Notes: generated by a model not told the origin, from the letters alone. A stretch of 27,220 nucleotides of DNA from Amanita rubescens (GCA_015039365.1 WION01000633.1:1-27220), one strand, 5' to 3'. Shown: positions 1-10,180, numbered from the stretch's first letter. Translations and numbers: made by a program.

Positions 1-298
1 GGCCCCCCAGGCCCTCCTGGACCCGGACATCCCGGCCCTCCAGGCTTTCCTGGACACCCTGGCTTTCCCAAACACGTAAGAATAGCTCAACTATGCCCGT
101 GATTTGATTTTTAATATGTGGTTGTAGTGCGTGAGGTCCAGTTGCAGATGCGATGGAAGGCCGCACGAATTCTGCGGCCATCAGGAAACCCGCTTCGAAC
201 CCCGCTTCGAACATTGTATTAAAGATCACCTCTACGAATGTCTCAGAGGTGGAGAGACTTGTGACCTTGGTTTCAAGTTCACTTGCAGGAGGTACTGA
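1..298 (+). CDS. Member A: secreted Cys-rich protein, 3' part
   Basis: The gene runs in from the left edge, so start and signal peptide are not visible. Exon 1-75 is read in frame 1 as a collagen-like Gly-Pro-Pro/Gly-His-Pro stretch. It ends at a GTAAGA donor, and an intron spans 76-127 (52 bases, ends TTGTAG, phase 0). The last exon, 128-298, codes 56 residues and a TGA stop. It contains eight cysteines spaced C-x4-C-x-C-x7-C-x13-C-x7-C-x6-C-x7-C with the landmarks FCG and TCDLG. The intron position, phase and cysteine pattern match gene B, so the two are paralogs, and intron 76-127 also resembles B's intron 2. The loop between Cys4 and Cys5 is five residues longer than in B and holds a small direct repeat (CGCTTCGAAC at 191-200 and again at 203-212). 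Function is unknown; a secreted disulfide-bonded protein is inferred. Confidence 0.75.
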
Positions 299-2123
299 GC
301 TTTGAAGTTGTTGTCGTGTGAAATTTGTTCTATGTTCCGTTCTGTTGTGCGTTCCCTGTAGTGTGATGTACCCATATTTTGTTCCCCGTAGTACGACGTA
401 TCGAGATTGGACAATTTGAGACAGATGATTGCGCATGGCTCGTAAAGCGTTCATTTTAGAACCAAAATTTACGGCAGCCTCAGAAGCTTGTGGCACGGTC
501 CATATCGACATAAACGACACAACGACTCCCGTGACCCACCGTGGCCCGTCGTGAACCAGCGTGAACATTAAGCTGCTACTCCCACTCCTACCCTAAACCG
601 ATCCATGATACTGCCTCTCCATTCAAGGCTGCCGCAAGCGCCGCCGCCAGTGGCAGCAACAACCCTTGCGTTCGCGCATACGATGAGCGTAGGACATGCT
701 GCCATGCCACCAAAATGCGAATACGTAGTGGATTCGATGCATTGCGCTCTCTTTGCGATACTCTCCACGGCTGGTCATTGGTCAATAAATGTTAGATTGA
801 TGAAATGCGACTTAGAGTCGTAAACGAGCGATATGCACTTGCCTCTGGTGGTGTCCCCGTCGTCTTTAGGTCAATTCCTCTCTTCAATGTCCATCAACTG
901 TGCCTATATGCCTATATGATGTAGCCCATCAGATATGAAGTAATAGAGGAAGCAGGGCTTACCGGGTCTCACACAGCGTTCCTCGCTTCTTTCCATACTG
1001 TTCTCCTCTCGTTCACGTAGTACGCTGGGCGGAACATGTTAAATGGCTCGTCTCTGAGCCGTCAGTCGATGGGACCTGCAGACGTCCACCTCACTTTTGG
1101 TGAGATCGTCCCCGAGCTCGAACGCGTCGCCACCCCGGAATTAGAGCGCGTGAACTCTAACCAAGTGCTGTTCGCTCTCCGGTGCGGGTGGGAAAGTATG
1201 CTGTATTTGGCAATGGCCGAACATGACTCAATTTATGCGGATGGCGGTGAAGCGTTGATTTCATTCTCTCCTAGTGCCATGCCAGTGATTGGTGCTTTAT
1301 TTCCCAACCGGCCATCACGCGACTCGAGGCATGGAAGGAAACCAGCTATTGGAGTAAAGTAGCGGGCGACAGGGAACAAATGAAGATCCGGAGAGAAGCA
1401 GGCTAACTCACGGGCGACACAACCGAACTTTGCTGAGCGCTTGAGGGTGATATGAGTGTGTCCGCAGTCCATTTCATCTCTGCTCTGGCCACGTGGGCCA
1501 CTCGGACAGTTGACATGTAGCAACGCGATGGTTTCACCAAAAGGGCTTTACCTAAGGTATGTTTATCTGCATCAGAGCCGCAGCATCTTAACAAATGGCA
1601 GCATCTATAGATGGTTTGTGTCACTTTTTCGCCCCTGGTGACTGACCACCCTGACATTTAGATGAGAAGTGTACATTTCCTAATGGACCAGGAGCATATC
1701 GGAGGAAAGTTTGCGCCCGGTTCACTTCTCCTACAAGCGGCCAACCGTGCTGCAAAACAGCGAAGAGATTTGTCGCAAGACCAAGCTCACAGCCAAGGTC
1801 GCCCATTATAGCGTCATGCTTACACCTCACAAGGATCCCGGAGAGCATATCCTTTCAGACTTAAGTAATGCCGCAACAAACATTTTGTCATCGTAAAGGA
1901 CACTCAAACATATCCAGGTGGTCGGTCGCCCCCGGCTATGATCCACTCACACGACACGTCGACACTATGCCATCTACCACCAATTCCAAAAGCCTACAGT
2001 TGTATACGGTACTTCATACCACGTGTCAACGATCGACTTTCAAACCTCCGGTCTCCACGCATTACCACACATTACCGAATTTATTCTCTTACGCCTAATT
2101 ATGATAGTAGTCCCTCCTCGGGA
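299..2123. other. Intergenic, no supported gene
   Basis: No recognisable gene. An open frame at 1036-1362 (+, 108 codons) starts with ATG and has a mixed, protein-like composition with a small internal repeat (ELERV twice), but it matches nothing I know and has no promoter of the family type, so it is not called. Just after gene A, at about 351-400, two imperfect copies of a GTTCCCxGTAGTxxGAxGTA sequence follow each other 31 bases apart. A similar GTAGTCTGATGTA lies 3' of gene B (about 2793-2805), suggesting a shared 3' flank. Confidence 0.5.
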
Positions 2124-2224
2124 CTGCGGGCGCAGCGAATGCCGTTTTTTTCTTGTTTTGGAAGAGATCACGAGGAATGGTGGTCGATGTAGCTTGACGC
2201 ATGTATCGGGCGGGGAGGTATAAA
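2124..2224 (+). promoter_or_regulatory. Family promoter of gene B
   Basis: A perfect inverted repeat CTGCGGGCGCAG lies at 2124-2135 and a TATA box (TATAAAGAGGCCTC) starts at 2219, about 90 bases before the ATG. The same two elements in the same order precede genes C, D and E. The palindrome-to-TATA distance is 69-104 bases across the family. That the palindrome binds a regulator is an inference. Confidence 0.65.
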
Positions 2225-2309
2225 GAGGCCTCGATTTACCCTCAGTCCTCACCAAAACACCTTTCCTCGACTTCGAACTCGACTTCTCAACCTTACTCAC
2301 TATAAAACA

Positions 2310-2736
2310 ATGAAGGTACAGCTCCTGCTGTAAACTTTATATGACCATAGTCAACTCACGCATTTGTTCAGTTCACTGCATTCGGTAGCATCATTGCGCT
2401 CGCCCTCGTTGGTGTCGCCGCCGCCGCCGGGGTACAAACCCAGAACCCAAACCCCAATACCCCCGCCCAGAACCAAGGGTCCGGCAAAACTACTACCAAC
2501 CAGAATCCCAACACTGGTACCACTAATGATGTAAGAATCAATTGCTCACCCTCGTGATATGAGTTCTGAGTCGATTGTAGCAATGCGTTCAGTCTGCTTG
2601 CACGTGCAACGGATCGCCACGTAATTTCTGCGGCACAGTGGGCAACCCCGACAATTGTATCGTTGGCAACCTCTACACCTGCCAGCAGGATGGAAAGACT
2701 TGCGACCTTGGCCAAAACGACTCTTGCAAGAACTAG
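2310..2736 (+). CDS. Member B: small secreted protein with 8 cysteines
   Basis: This is the intact reference member of the family, 106 residues. Exon 1 (2310-2315) codes only Met-Lys. Intron 1 is 2316-2371 (56 bases) and exon 2 is 2372-2530. Intron 2 is 2531-2580 (50 bases), and exon 3 runs 2581-2736, ending in TAG. All junctions are GT...AG and keep the frame. Exon 2 codes a signal peptide (FTAFGSIIALALVGVAAAA, likely cut after the Ala run) and then a linker of about 30 residues rich in Asn, Gln, Thr, Pro and Gly. Exon 3 codes the cysteine domain, spaced C-x4-C-x-C-x7-C-x8-C-x7-C-x6-C-x7-C with FCG and TCDLG landmarks shared with A. The even number of cysteines suggests four disulfides. Small size, a signal peptide and eight cysteines are typical of fungal secreted effector-like proteins, but no target or activity can be read from the sequence. 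The Met-Lys start is chosen because four paralogs keep the same ATGAAG-GT arrangement. Confidence 0.85.
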
Positions 2737-3478
2737 AGTACTGGAGTGGTCGCATCATATAGAACACTTACTACTTCGTTGTCTTTTTCACGTAGTCTGA
2801 TGTAACCGGATCAGTATGCGAGATGGAAATAATTGTGCATTGCCTGTTGTGTTCATGACTACCTGCCTGTGTGACAATCAGACCTCTCGGTCTTATCCTC
2901 GGGTGCTTCGTCTGTCTCTTTTGAAGCAATCTTTATTTTTGCGTCCTACAAGGTCACATACAACGATGGCACTTATCCTGACCCATTTGATTGGCGTGGA
3001 TCGTGAATAACACGCGGTTCCCTGACTCATTTACGCGACCTCTCCGCCCAACTCCAAAGGTAGTCCATGCGGTGTTCCGTAACCGAGTTTTCCTATTTTT
3101 GGAAATGTGCCCAACATATGGCGGGGATGATCGATGACATCGATGATCGACGATCCTTCCTCGATCATTTCGGTTATCAACATTCCGTCACTGCCACGTT
3201 TGTTTACTCTCCCACGATGGTGAGGATGACTAATCACTGGACACGCCAGCAATTCTCACTGTCACATACTGCTCACTAGTACTCACTAATGGCCTGGAAA
3301 ACACGTCAAGAATATTCAAGCCATGCTGTGGAACGCTCTCCGCTTGACCGCACTCTCTTAATCGTCGCGCTTCCGCAGTAAAACACGAAATTACTACCCC
3401 GCCGATGGTCAGTTGGCACGTTGCGCTGGCCTTACGGCAAATCATAGCTTCTCGACCGCATCGGGGATAATTATTGGA
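2737..3478. other. Intergenic, no supported gene
   Basis: Only short open frames without recognisable content. A low-complexity patch at about 3126-3167 repeats ATCGATGA/GATCGA-type words and is partly self-complementary. The 3' flank of B near 2793 shares a GTAGTxTGATGTA word with the flank of A. Confidence 0.45.
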
Positions 3479-3550
3479 CTGCGCGCGCAGCAATCGTCGT
3501 TTGAATGAGACAACTAGGAGTTTCTGTCAACGTAGTCGAGGTATTAAAAA
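3479..3550 (+). promoter_or_regulatory. Orphan relic of the family promoter
   Basis: A perfect palindrome CTGCGCGCGCAG sits at 3479-3490. It is followed by ATGAGACAACTAGGAGTTTC (from 3505), which is nearly identical to the sequence downstream of gene C's box (4615-4638; 22 of 24 bases match over the full stretch). GTCGAGGTATTAAAA at 3535-3549 looks like a degraded form of the family's GTCGAAAAGGTATAAA core. No ATGAAG-intron-signal peptide module follows, so this appears to be a promoter whose gene has been lost or has diverged beyond recognition. Confidence 0.5.
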
Positions 3551-4585
3551 TGTTTCGGACTATCCTGATCACACGGTATGTCATTCCTTTAGATCCATTC
3601 TTGTGCTAACTCTTCCTTGATAATAGATATGATCGATTTTGCCGGCATTTCCTGGGAACACGGATGTGCGCGTTTGGAAGGCAGAACAAGACATATCCGA
3701 GTCACCAACGTTAACAACCTCTGAACGTTTTTGTGCAGGTTAGGGGATGATCTCGCAACCGCTAACAGCGGCGTGTTTCGAAAACTAAATTTCGCTGACA
3801 GTTTTGGTTAGGCAACAAAACAAAGAAAATTGCGCAATCGATTTTTTTACAAGACGAGGTTGATAGCCATGGCTCTCACACTCCTGGAAACTCCCAAAGA
3901 ACGTCCTGCCGGACATGTTGCCGAAATATGTGCCTTAGTTGCGCCCGTTCATCGTAGTGGACATTCGTCAAAACACCCCAGGGCCAAGACCCGATATTGT
4001 CGACAGCCGTAAGATGACGCCCTATCGTGCTCTGTAGCTCAAGCAAGTGGCCAATATGGCCGGATGGTTTAAAAATAAGCGTACCGGTGTAACGTACCGA
4101 TTCCGGGTACGTTGTACTCACTACCTCATCACGGACTCGAACCCTCGACCTCGGGACCCCGTTCCGACAGTTCCGACAACTTCCGACAGCTCCGACGTGT
4201 CGGACTCAGCCGTTTCGGATCGGACGCATGTAGTACACGAGGCATACAGTATATAGTCATGTCGTAGTTAGTTTGATATACAAGTTTTACTTCCCCTCAC
4301 TTGAGTTCATCGTTCCTGACACCCGACGAGTGCGACCGAAGTGGATGAGCACCCTTTGGTGCTGCCGAACTCGCACGGCCGCATCGGAACGTCGGAGGTT
4401 GCACACTGCACCTCCACTTTCGTTGTTACACCGGCAACGGACAGCAGTTAGTGCGCCGACTCCACATCTGCGTCAAAATTAGTACTACCGTTCAGGTTTT
4501 GAAGTCTGGATTTAGCTCCTTCAGGGATGATCCTCTGAAACGATATTATCGCGATATCCCGCTTTTCTAGCCGCTAATTGTAATA
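3551..4585. other. Intergenic between promoter relic and gene C
   Basis: No gene is supported. The stretch 4133-4204 holds a tRNA-like B-box sequence on the minus strand and a short tandem repeat (described separately). The other open frames (for example 3830-4012 and 4273-4482) show no domain or family match. Confidence 0.45.
4133..4204 (-). repeat. 10-base tandem repeat with B-box-like motif
   Basis: Four consecutive 10-base units of the type TTCCGACAGT run from 4162 to 4200, and the array ends in the palindrome TCCGACGTGTCGGA (4191-4204). On the minus strand GGTTCGAGTCC (4143-4133) fits the pol III B-box consensus of tRNAs and tRNA-derived SINEs. I cannot fold a cloverleaf around it, so no tRNA is called; a SINE remnant is one possible reading. 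Confidence 0.35.
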
Positions 4586-4679
4586 CTGCGGGCGCAGCAT
4601 ATGTCATTTCACGGATGAGACAACTAGAAGTTTTTGTCTACTGAATTTGGCATGTGTAACGTCGTCGAAAAGGTATAAA
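4586..4679 (+). promoter_or_regulatory. Family promoter of gene C
   Basis: The palindrome CTGCGGGCGCAG is at 4586-4597, identical to that of gene B. The core GTCGTCGAAAAGGTATAAAG ends at 4680, with the TATA box at 4674-4679. Downstream, TTCTTCAGACAAGC (from 4701) is shared with genes D and E and probably marks the transcription start region. Confidence 0.65.
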
Positions 4680-4759
4680 GAGGCCTCCACTTTGCCTTCG
4701 TTCTTCAGACAAGCGTCTTAGCTCGTTTTCGAAGTCGAATTCCTACTCGCTGAATAACA

Positions 4760-5845
4760 ATGAAGGTACAACTCTTGCTGTAAAAAGTATGATCACGGTC
4801 AACTGACGCATTTATGTAGTTCACTGCTCTCAGTAGCATTGTTGCTCTTGCCTCATCAGTGTCGCTGCCGCCGCCGGGATTCCTCCTGTTGGTAAAGCTC
4901 CTGGACATGTTCCTCCGCATGCCAAAACTCCCGGTCATATTGTTCCCCGTGATGCAACTTCTGGCGAGGTTTCCCGCATGGAAAACCACCCCACCATGCT
5001 CCTCCTCCCGCCAAAACTCCCGGCCACATAAACCCGCGTGACGAGACTTCGGATGATGTTCCTCCACATGCCAAGCCTCATGGCCATGCTCCTCCTCCGC
5101 CTCCAAAGACTCCTGGCCACATCAACCCGCGCGACGAGACTTCGGCCGAGGTTCCTCCCCATGGCAAGCCTCGTGGCCATACACCTCCTCCGCCTCCGAA
5201 GACTCCTGCCCACATCAACCCGCGTGACGACACTTCTGATGAGGTTCCTCCCCATGGCAAACCTCACGGTCATGTTCCTCCTCCACCTGCAAAGACTCCT
5301 GGCCACATCAACCCGCGCGACGAGACTTTGGACGAGGTTCCTCCCCATGGCAAGCCTCGTGGCCATGCTCCTCCTCCGCCTCCGAAAACTCCCGCCCACA
5401 TCAACCCGCGCGACGATACTTCGGACGAGGTTCCTCCCCACGGTAAGCCTCATGGCCATGCCCATGCAAGACCCCGGCCCATCAACCCGCGCAACGACGC
5501 TTCTGATGAGGTTCCTCCCCATGGCAAGCCTCATGGCCATGTTCCTCCACCGCCTCCGAAGACTCCGACTGGCCACATCAACCCGCGCGACGAGACTTCG
5601 GATGAGGTTCCTCCCCATGGCAAGCCTCATGGCCATGCCCCTCCTCCGCCTGCAAAGACTCCTGGTCACATAAACCCCCGCGATGACGCTTCTGATGAGG
5701 TTCCTCCCCATGGCAAACCTCATGGTCATGTTCCTCCTCCGCTCCGAAGACTCCTGGCCATATTATGCCCCGCGACACCGACCATGTTCCTCCCCATGGA
5801 AGACCCACAGGAAGGTTCCACCCCATGCTGGCCAGGCTTAAATAA
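4760..5845 (+). pseudogene. Member C: repeat-rich secreted protein, frameshifted
   Basis: Exon 1 is ATGAAG at 4760-4765, intron 1 is 4766-4819 (54 bases), and exon 2 starts at 4820 with the signal-peptide code (FTALSSIVALA). Against paralogs D and E one C is missing near 4850 (GCCTCATCAG for GCCCTCATCAG). The annotated frame therefore leaves the family sequence and stops at 5041, giving about 75 residues. A second loss near 4970 and a third near 5742 (CCGCTCCG for CCGCCTCCG) complete the picture. Taken piecewise, the family-like reading carries the PPVGKAPGHVPPHAKTPGHI module also seen in D and E, then eight copies of a 31-residue repeat, and a stop at 5843-5845. Without the last lesion being corrected the repeat frame runs on to 5942. 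Either this is a recently broken gene or the three lesions are sequencing errors. The repeat is rich in His, Pro, Gly and Lys; its function is unknown. Confidence 0.6.
5031..5765 (+). repeat. 93-base tandem repeat inside gene C
   Basis: Units begin with AACCCGCG at 5031, 5124, 5217, 5310, 5403, 5484, 5580 and 5673. The spacings are 93, 93, 93, 93, 81, 96 and 93 bases, all multiples of three. Each unit codes a module of the form INPRDETSDEVPPHGKPHGH followed by APPPPPKTPGH or a close variant. The array stays open in one frame throughout. Confidence 0.85.
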
Positions 5846-8826
5846 GACTCCGCCCCAGAACCAAATTCTTAGACTTGTATGGACCAGTAGCTTTATCCAT
5901 CGCTATATTCTCCCACCTTATTTGACATATGATCGTTCATGATCTTGGTTCCATTTACTGCAATCTTTTTTTTTTGTAATCTCATGATACGAGAGCATGT
6001 AATTCTGCCAACACTCATCATCTAAGACCATGAGATGTTCTGAGGAAGAATGTAATGAGATCGTTGTTTGTGGCATTTGATCAAGCCTCACAGTGCACTT
6101 TCTGACACCTGTATCAAATTCTGATTTCGCCGCCCTCGGCGAGTTGTTGCCCTCCCTCGAAAGTCTGCCATCCATTCTCACTCCACACTGCAGTTCACGG
6201 TAAAACTGGAGGGCGAATTGGCTCACGAAAAAGTTCCCGCGTGATGCACATTTGCGGGTAATATATCAGTGGCGTTCCGACGACTTTCCGCTTCCAAGTC
6301 TTTTTTTATCCACACATCCTAAAAATATCTCCTCGTCGTTGGCATGCCTTGTCGCCCATAACTCAGACTATCAGTTCATTCTTTGGCTCCCCTTGTAAGT
6401 TTAATCCACGCTCACGGCTGCCGCGAAGCAGAAACACGAAGATGACGCAAATCTTGAATCTTATCTGTCATCCGACCATTTAATTCTTCACTTGATTACG
6501 TACGACGGCAAGAGGCGGCAAGAGGCGCTGGACAACGTTCTGCTCTTTTCTTTCCTTGATCTCCTTCACATATTCTTTAGCTAGGGGCCGTATCAGCGTA
6601 GGTGTCTTTTCTAATTCACAATATAGAAAAGAATTGCAGAAACATGAACCACATGACGGTGCTCTGGTTGCGCACGTATTAAGCAAAAATGGACGAGCAG
6701 GCCCGAGAAACGCACTAACAGGGTCATCGAAGCGACGCGCGTGTGGCATATATGTCGCAACGACTTGCCTGACAAACATCTACGACTTCCGAGGGCCCGC
6801 ACTTGAATAACTCTCGACTCCAAGACCCACGCAAGGGAAGACCAAGCTCAATTCTCTCTCAGGACATCACCCAAAAAGAGCAATAGAAAAGTGGGACCTA
6901 CTGTATATGGAATCGAGCCTGTAAACTTCGAAGCATACCCAAAATAGTCGTCGAGACATGATTAAGGACTCGGCCGAAATGTTCGTCTATGTGTACAGTG
7001 TATGCTCCTACTGATGCTGCTGAAAGACATATTTACCACTTAAAGTCAATTAAGCCAAAAGTAGAATCCAAAACTCACAGAAAAATGATTCCGACTCCTG
7101 CGATTGTCACCGTGAGTTGTATATAGCGCGAGTCACGGAGGAAGGAAAAAATGGAACAGGTTTCCGATCTGTCTATATCCGGCAACCAAAGCGCCAACTT
7201 TCATCAAGTTTGGACATGACATTGCCCTCCGGATCCGTTTTTTTTGGGGTGCCAACAACGATCATACGTGACGAATCTAATGTGAGACTCAGTCATACGA
7301 ATGCTATAATTCCAAATCATTGCGAAGAACACGGGCATACCACAATAATGGTCCGCAGTTGATCACCTACATTTGTGCACTGGAGAAGAACTGGAGAAAA
7401 ATGTCACGGCGCGTGACATACTTCGTGATTAATTACCGCGAGATGCTCGCTGACCCTATCGAGAGAAAAGTTATATACAATCCAAGCTGAAAGATGGGAT
7501 GCTATTATGAGCCGTGCATGATGGATCCATCGAGCTTCTCCGGATCTCCGCTTTAGAATACCTATGGACGGATAAATCAAGGCGGTCTATAAATATACGT
7601 GACAAAGGTAGCCGAGTCGAGGCTAAATGTAGTTGAACCTGAACACGTACACGGCATATAGTAGCGTAATGCCGCTCTCATACCTCCACCTTATGATCCT
7701 GACAGTTCATGTCGGCACATCGGGAACAAGCTGAGAAGTTTGACAGCTTTGACATTTTCTGTGAAATCTGATTTGGGCCTCGAAGGAACTAGATCATTCA
7801 GCATACAGTGGCCATTGAACGTCGTATACCCTTCAACGCCAAGTATGATTGCACTTGCACAAAAACAGCTAGTTAGTCAATTCCTATCTTTGAATAGCGC
7901 CGATAAAAGGAACCTGACTTTAGATGGGTTGGCGTCGCGAAATAGACGTCGCGGCGAAGAAGTGAGCCAAAATGAACAGATACGTGACGTGAGTGGGGCC
8001 CCAAATGAGGGAAAATGTCGGGCCGTAACTTAATGCAGGTCTCGGCAAAGCGGCTTGAATTTTTTTTGGCACACACATCGACAAAATTTCGTCCAATCGT
8101 TGACGAAGGTGAATGCACCGAAGTTAATGCCGAGAACTTGTTCAGGGAGAAACTAGGTGGAAAGAATGCAGCAACAGAGTACACATCAGCTCCGCGCGTC
8201 TGTCATTGTCAATATTTCCAGGATCTACACACACGTAGGGCCTGTTCAATCATTGTTGATTGGCACACGATCTAATAATAGTAGCAACTGAGCTTAGCCG
8301 TGCGAACGGAGAAGGATAAAAAAGGACTCGAGGAAGTTGAAAGCCGTCTAAAGCTGTCAACGCCTGCGACGCAGGATAGTGCAAGATCTGCTCTCCTCGG
8401 GTACCCCATATGGAGCGCGACACAATTCTGATAAGAATCCACACCACTCGTCTCTTCTCCGCAATAGCTCAAACCATGGCTAACCAGCTTCGCGAGTTAG
8501 CGACATTGCGTTGGAATAATACGAGCGAGCAACAGGAGGCTAGCAATAGGGTCCAGAAATATAAATATAAATATATACAAATATAGCTACGCTATATATA
8601 GAAGGACGGTCACATAGCCCATTCTGTCACTGCCCGGACGAATACCAGCGCAATAGCGCCACTTGAAGCTGTCGTTTCTTCAAATTATCACTACCTTGAA
8701 TATCGATACAACGTTATTCCTGCCACGGCTCCTATACTTTCACATGATGATGGCATAATGGTGGGTATACATAGTCTCTCGGGACTCCTCAAACGCCACA
8801 AGTGGGATAATAGCCCCTCTTCTCGA
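5846..8826. other. Long gene-poor interval between C and D
   Basis: No supported gene in about 3 kb. Open frames here (6556-6810, 7117-7362, 7740-8033, 8015-8275 on plus; several on minus) are short, carry no domain I recognise and lack the family promoter. The start of the interval is C's 3' flank; a piece at about 6360-6430 (GGCTGCCGCGAAGCAGAAA) resembles the D flank at 11015-11045. At 8558-8600 there is an AT-rich run of AAATAT/TATATA units. The segment 8770-8826 is alignable with the sequence upstream of E's promoter box (13015-13063). Confidence 0.5.
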
Positions 8827-8947
8827 CTGCGGATGCAGCACATGCCGTAGTTCGAAAAAATGCTGACATGACCAGGGGTCATCGTCCAGACTTACCGGGG
8901 CGTGTTGAATGTTATAGTCATTGAAAAGGTATTCGAAAAAGTATAAA
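8827..8947 (+). promoter_or_regulatory. Family promoter of gene D
   Basis: The upstream box is CTGCGGATGCAG at 8827-8838, a slightly weakened version of the palindrome. The TATA box TATAAAGAGGCCTC starts at 8942. Just before it the core is partly duplicated: GAAAAGGTAT is followed by GAAAAAGTAT, a 13-base insertion compared with C and E. TTCTTCAGACAAG follows at about 8971. Confidence 0.6.
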
Positions 8948-9035
8948 GAGGCCTCGACTATGGCTGCATTCTTCAGACAAGTTTCTTGCCTTTTTTTCGA
9001 ATCCGAACTCTCGACTTCTTACTCGCTGCATAACA

Positions 9036-10180
9036 ATGAAGGTAAAGCTCTTGCTGTAAACATTACGATTATGGTCAACTGATGCATTTGTGCAGTTCAC
9101 TGCGCTCGCTAGCATCGTTGCTCTTGCCCTGATCAGCGTCGCTGCTGCCGCTCCCGCTTCTGACCATGGCAAAGCCCCGGGCCATGTCCCTCCTCATCAC
9201 GAAATTCCAGGCCATGGAAAGCCTCACGGCCATATAGTTGCTCGCGATGATGTAGTTGTTGACCATGATCATCATCGTCACCACCACCATGTTACCCGCG
9301 ACGAGGAAGGCGCTGAGCATAAACACCACCACCATGTTCCTCGCGACGAGGAAACTACAGAGCATAAACACGACCACCACCATGTTCCTCGCGACGAGGA
9401 AACGCGAGCATAAACACACGACCACCACCGCCACACCATGTTCCCGCGACGAGGAAGGCGCGAGCATAAACACCACCATCACCACACCATGCTCGCGACG
9501 AGGAAACAGCATAAACACGACCACACCACCACCACCACGTTGCCCGCGACGAGGAAGGCGCTGAGCATAAACACCACCACCATCACCATGTTGCTCGCGA
9601 CGAGGAATCCGCGGAGCATAAACACGACCACCACCGCCACCACCATGTTGCCCGTGATGAGGAAGGCGCTAAGCATAAACACCACCATCACTACAATGTC
9701 GCCCGCGACGAGGAAACTGCTGAGCATAAACATCACCACCACCACCACCATGTTGCCCGTGACGAGGAAAGTGCTGAGCACAAACACCATCACCACCACC
9801 ATGTCGCCCGCGACGAGGAAACTGCCGAGCACAAACATCACCACCACCATGTTCCTCGCGAAGTGGAAACCGCTGAGCATAAACACGACGACGACCACAC
9901 CACCACCGCCACCATGTCGCCCGCGACGAGGAAACTGCCGAGCATAAACATCATCACCACCACCATGTTGCCCGTGACGAGGAAGGTGCTGAGCACAAAC
10001 ACCATCACCACCACCATGTCGCCCGCGACGAGGAAACTGCCGAGCACAAACACACCACCACCATGCCGACCACACGACCACGACCACCACCATGTCGCCC
10101 GCGACGAGGAAACTACCGAGCATAAACATCACCACCATCACCATGTTCCTCGTGACGATGCAGTTGCTGACCAACAGTGA
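9036..10180 (+). pseudogene. Member D: histidine-rich secreted protein, frameshifted
   Basis: Exon 1 is ATGAAG at 9036-9041, intron 1 is 9042-9095 (54 bases) and exon 2 starts at 9096. The signal peptide (FTALASIVALALISVAAAA) is followed by a segment sharing HGKAPGHVPPH with gene C, then by His-rich repeats of the form RDEETAEHKHHHHHHV. As written, the frame stops at 9413, giving a product of about 107 residues that still holds two to three repeats. The repeat array continues to about 10150 in changing frames, and its last part again reads as RDEETTEHKHHHHHHVPRDD, ending at TGA 10178-10180. Unit spacings that are not multiples of three occur at 9393-9497, 9860-9925 and 10027-10103. The full-length gene is therefore either broken, read only in its short form, or damaged by sequencing indels in a repeat. 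Long His runs suggest binding of divalent metal, which is inference. Confidence 0.55.
9297..10160 (+). repeat. Minisatellite coding His-rich units
   Basis: About 18 units, each marked by CGYGACGAGGAA or a close variant, lie at 9300, 9345, 9393, 9448, 9497, 9548, 9599, 9656, 9707, 9761, 9812, 9860, 9925, 9976, 10027, 10103 and 10154. Most spacings are 45-57 bases and divisible by three (51 is commonest). Each unit is a (D)EE(T/G)AEHKH block followed by CAC/CAT triplets. Length variation comes from the number of CAC/CAT codons and is typical of replication slippage. Confidence 0.8.

Noticed and set aside
1036..1362. 108-codon plus-strand open frame as a gene
   Set aside because: It starts with ATG and is not low-complexity, but shows no domain, signal peptide, family promoter or intron support, and an overlapping minus frame is almost as long.
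4070..4145. tRNA gene on the minus strand
   Set aside because: Only a B-box-like GGTTCGAGTCC is seen; acceptor, D and anticodon arms cannot be formed.
4935..5729. 264-codon minus-strand open frame across gene C
   Set aside because: It is the mirror of the 93-base repeats; the plus strand has the promoter, signal peptide and intron of the family.
5031..5765. CRISPR array
   Set aside because: The repeats are contiguous coding units without spacers, inside a eukaryotic gene.
9479..10174. 231-codon minus-strand frame, hydrophobic repeats
   Set aside because: Antisense of CAC/CAT repeats gives Val/Met-rich runs; it is a shadow of the His-rich array.
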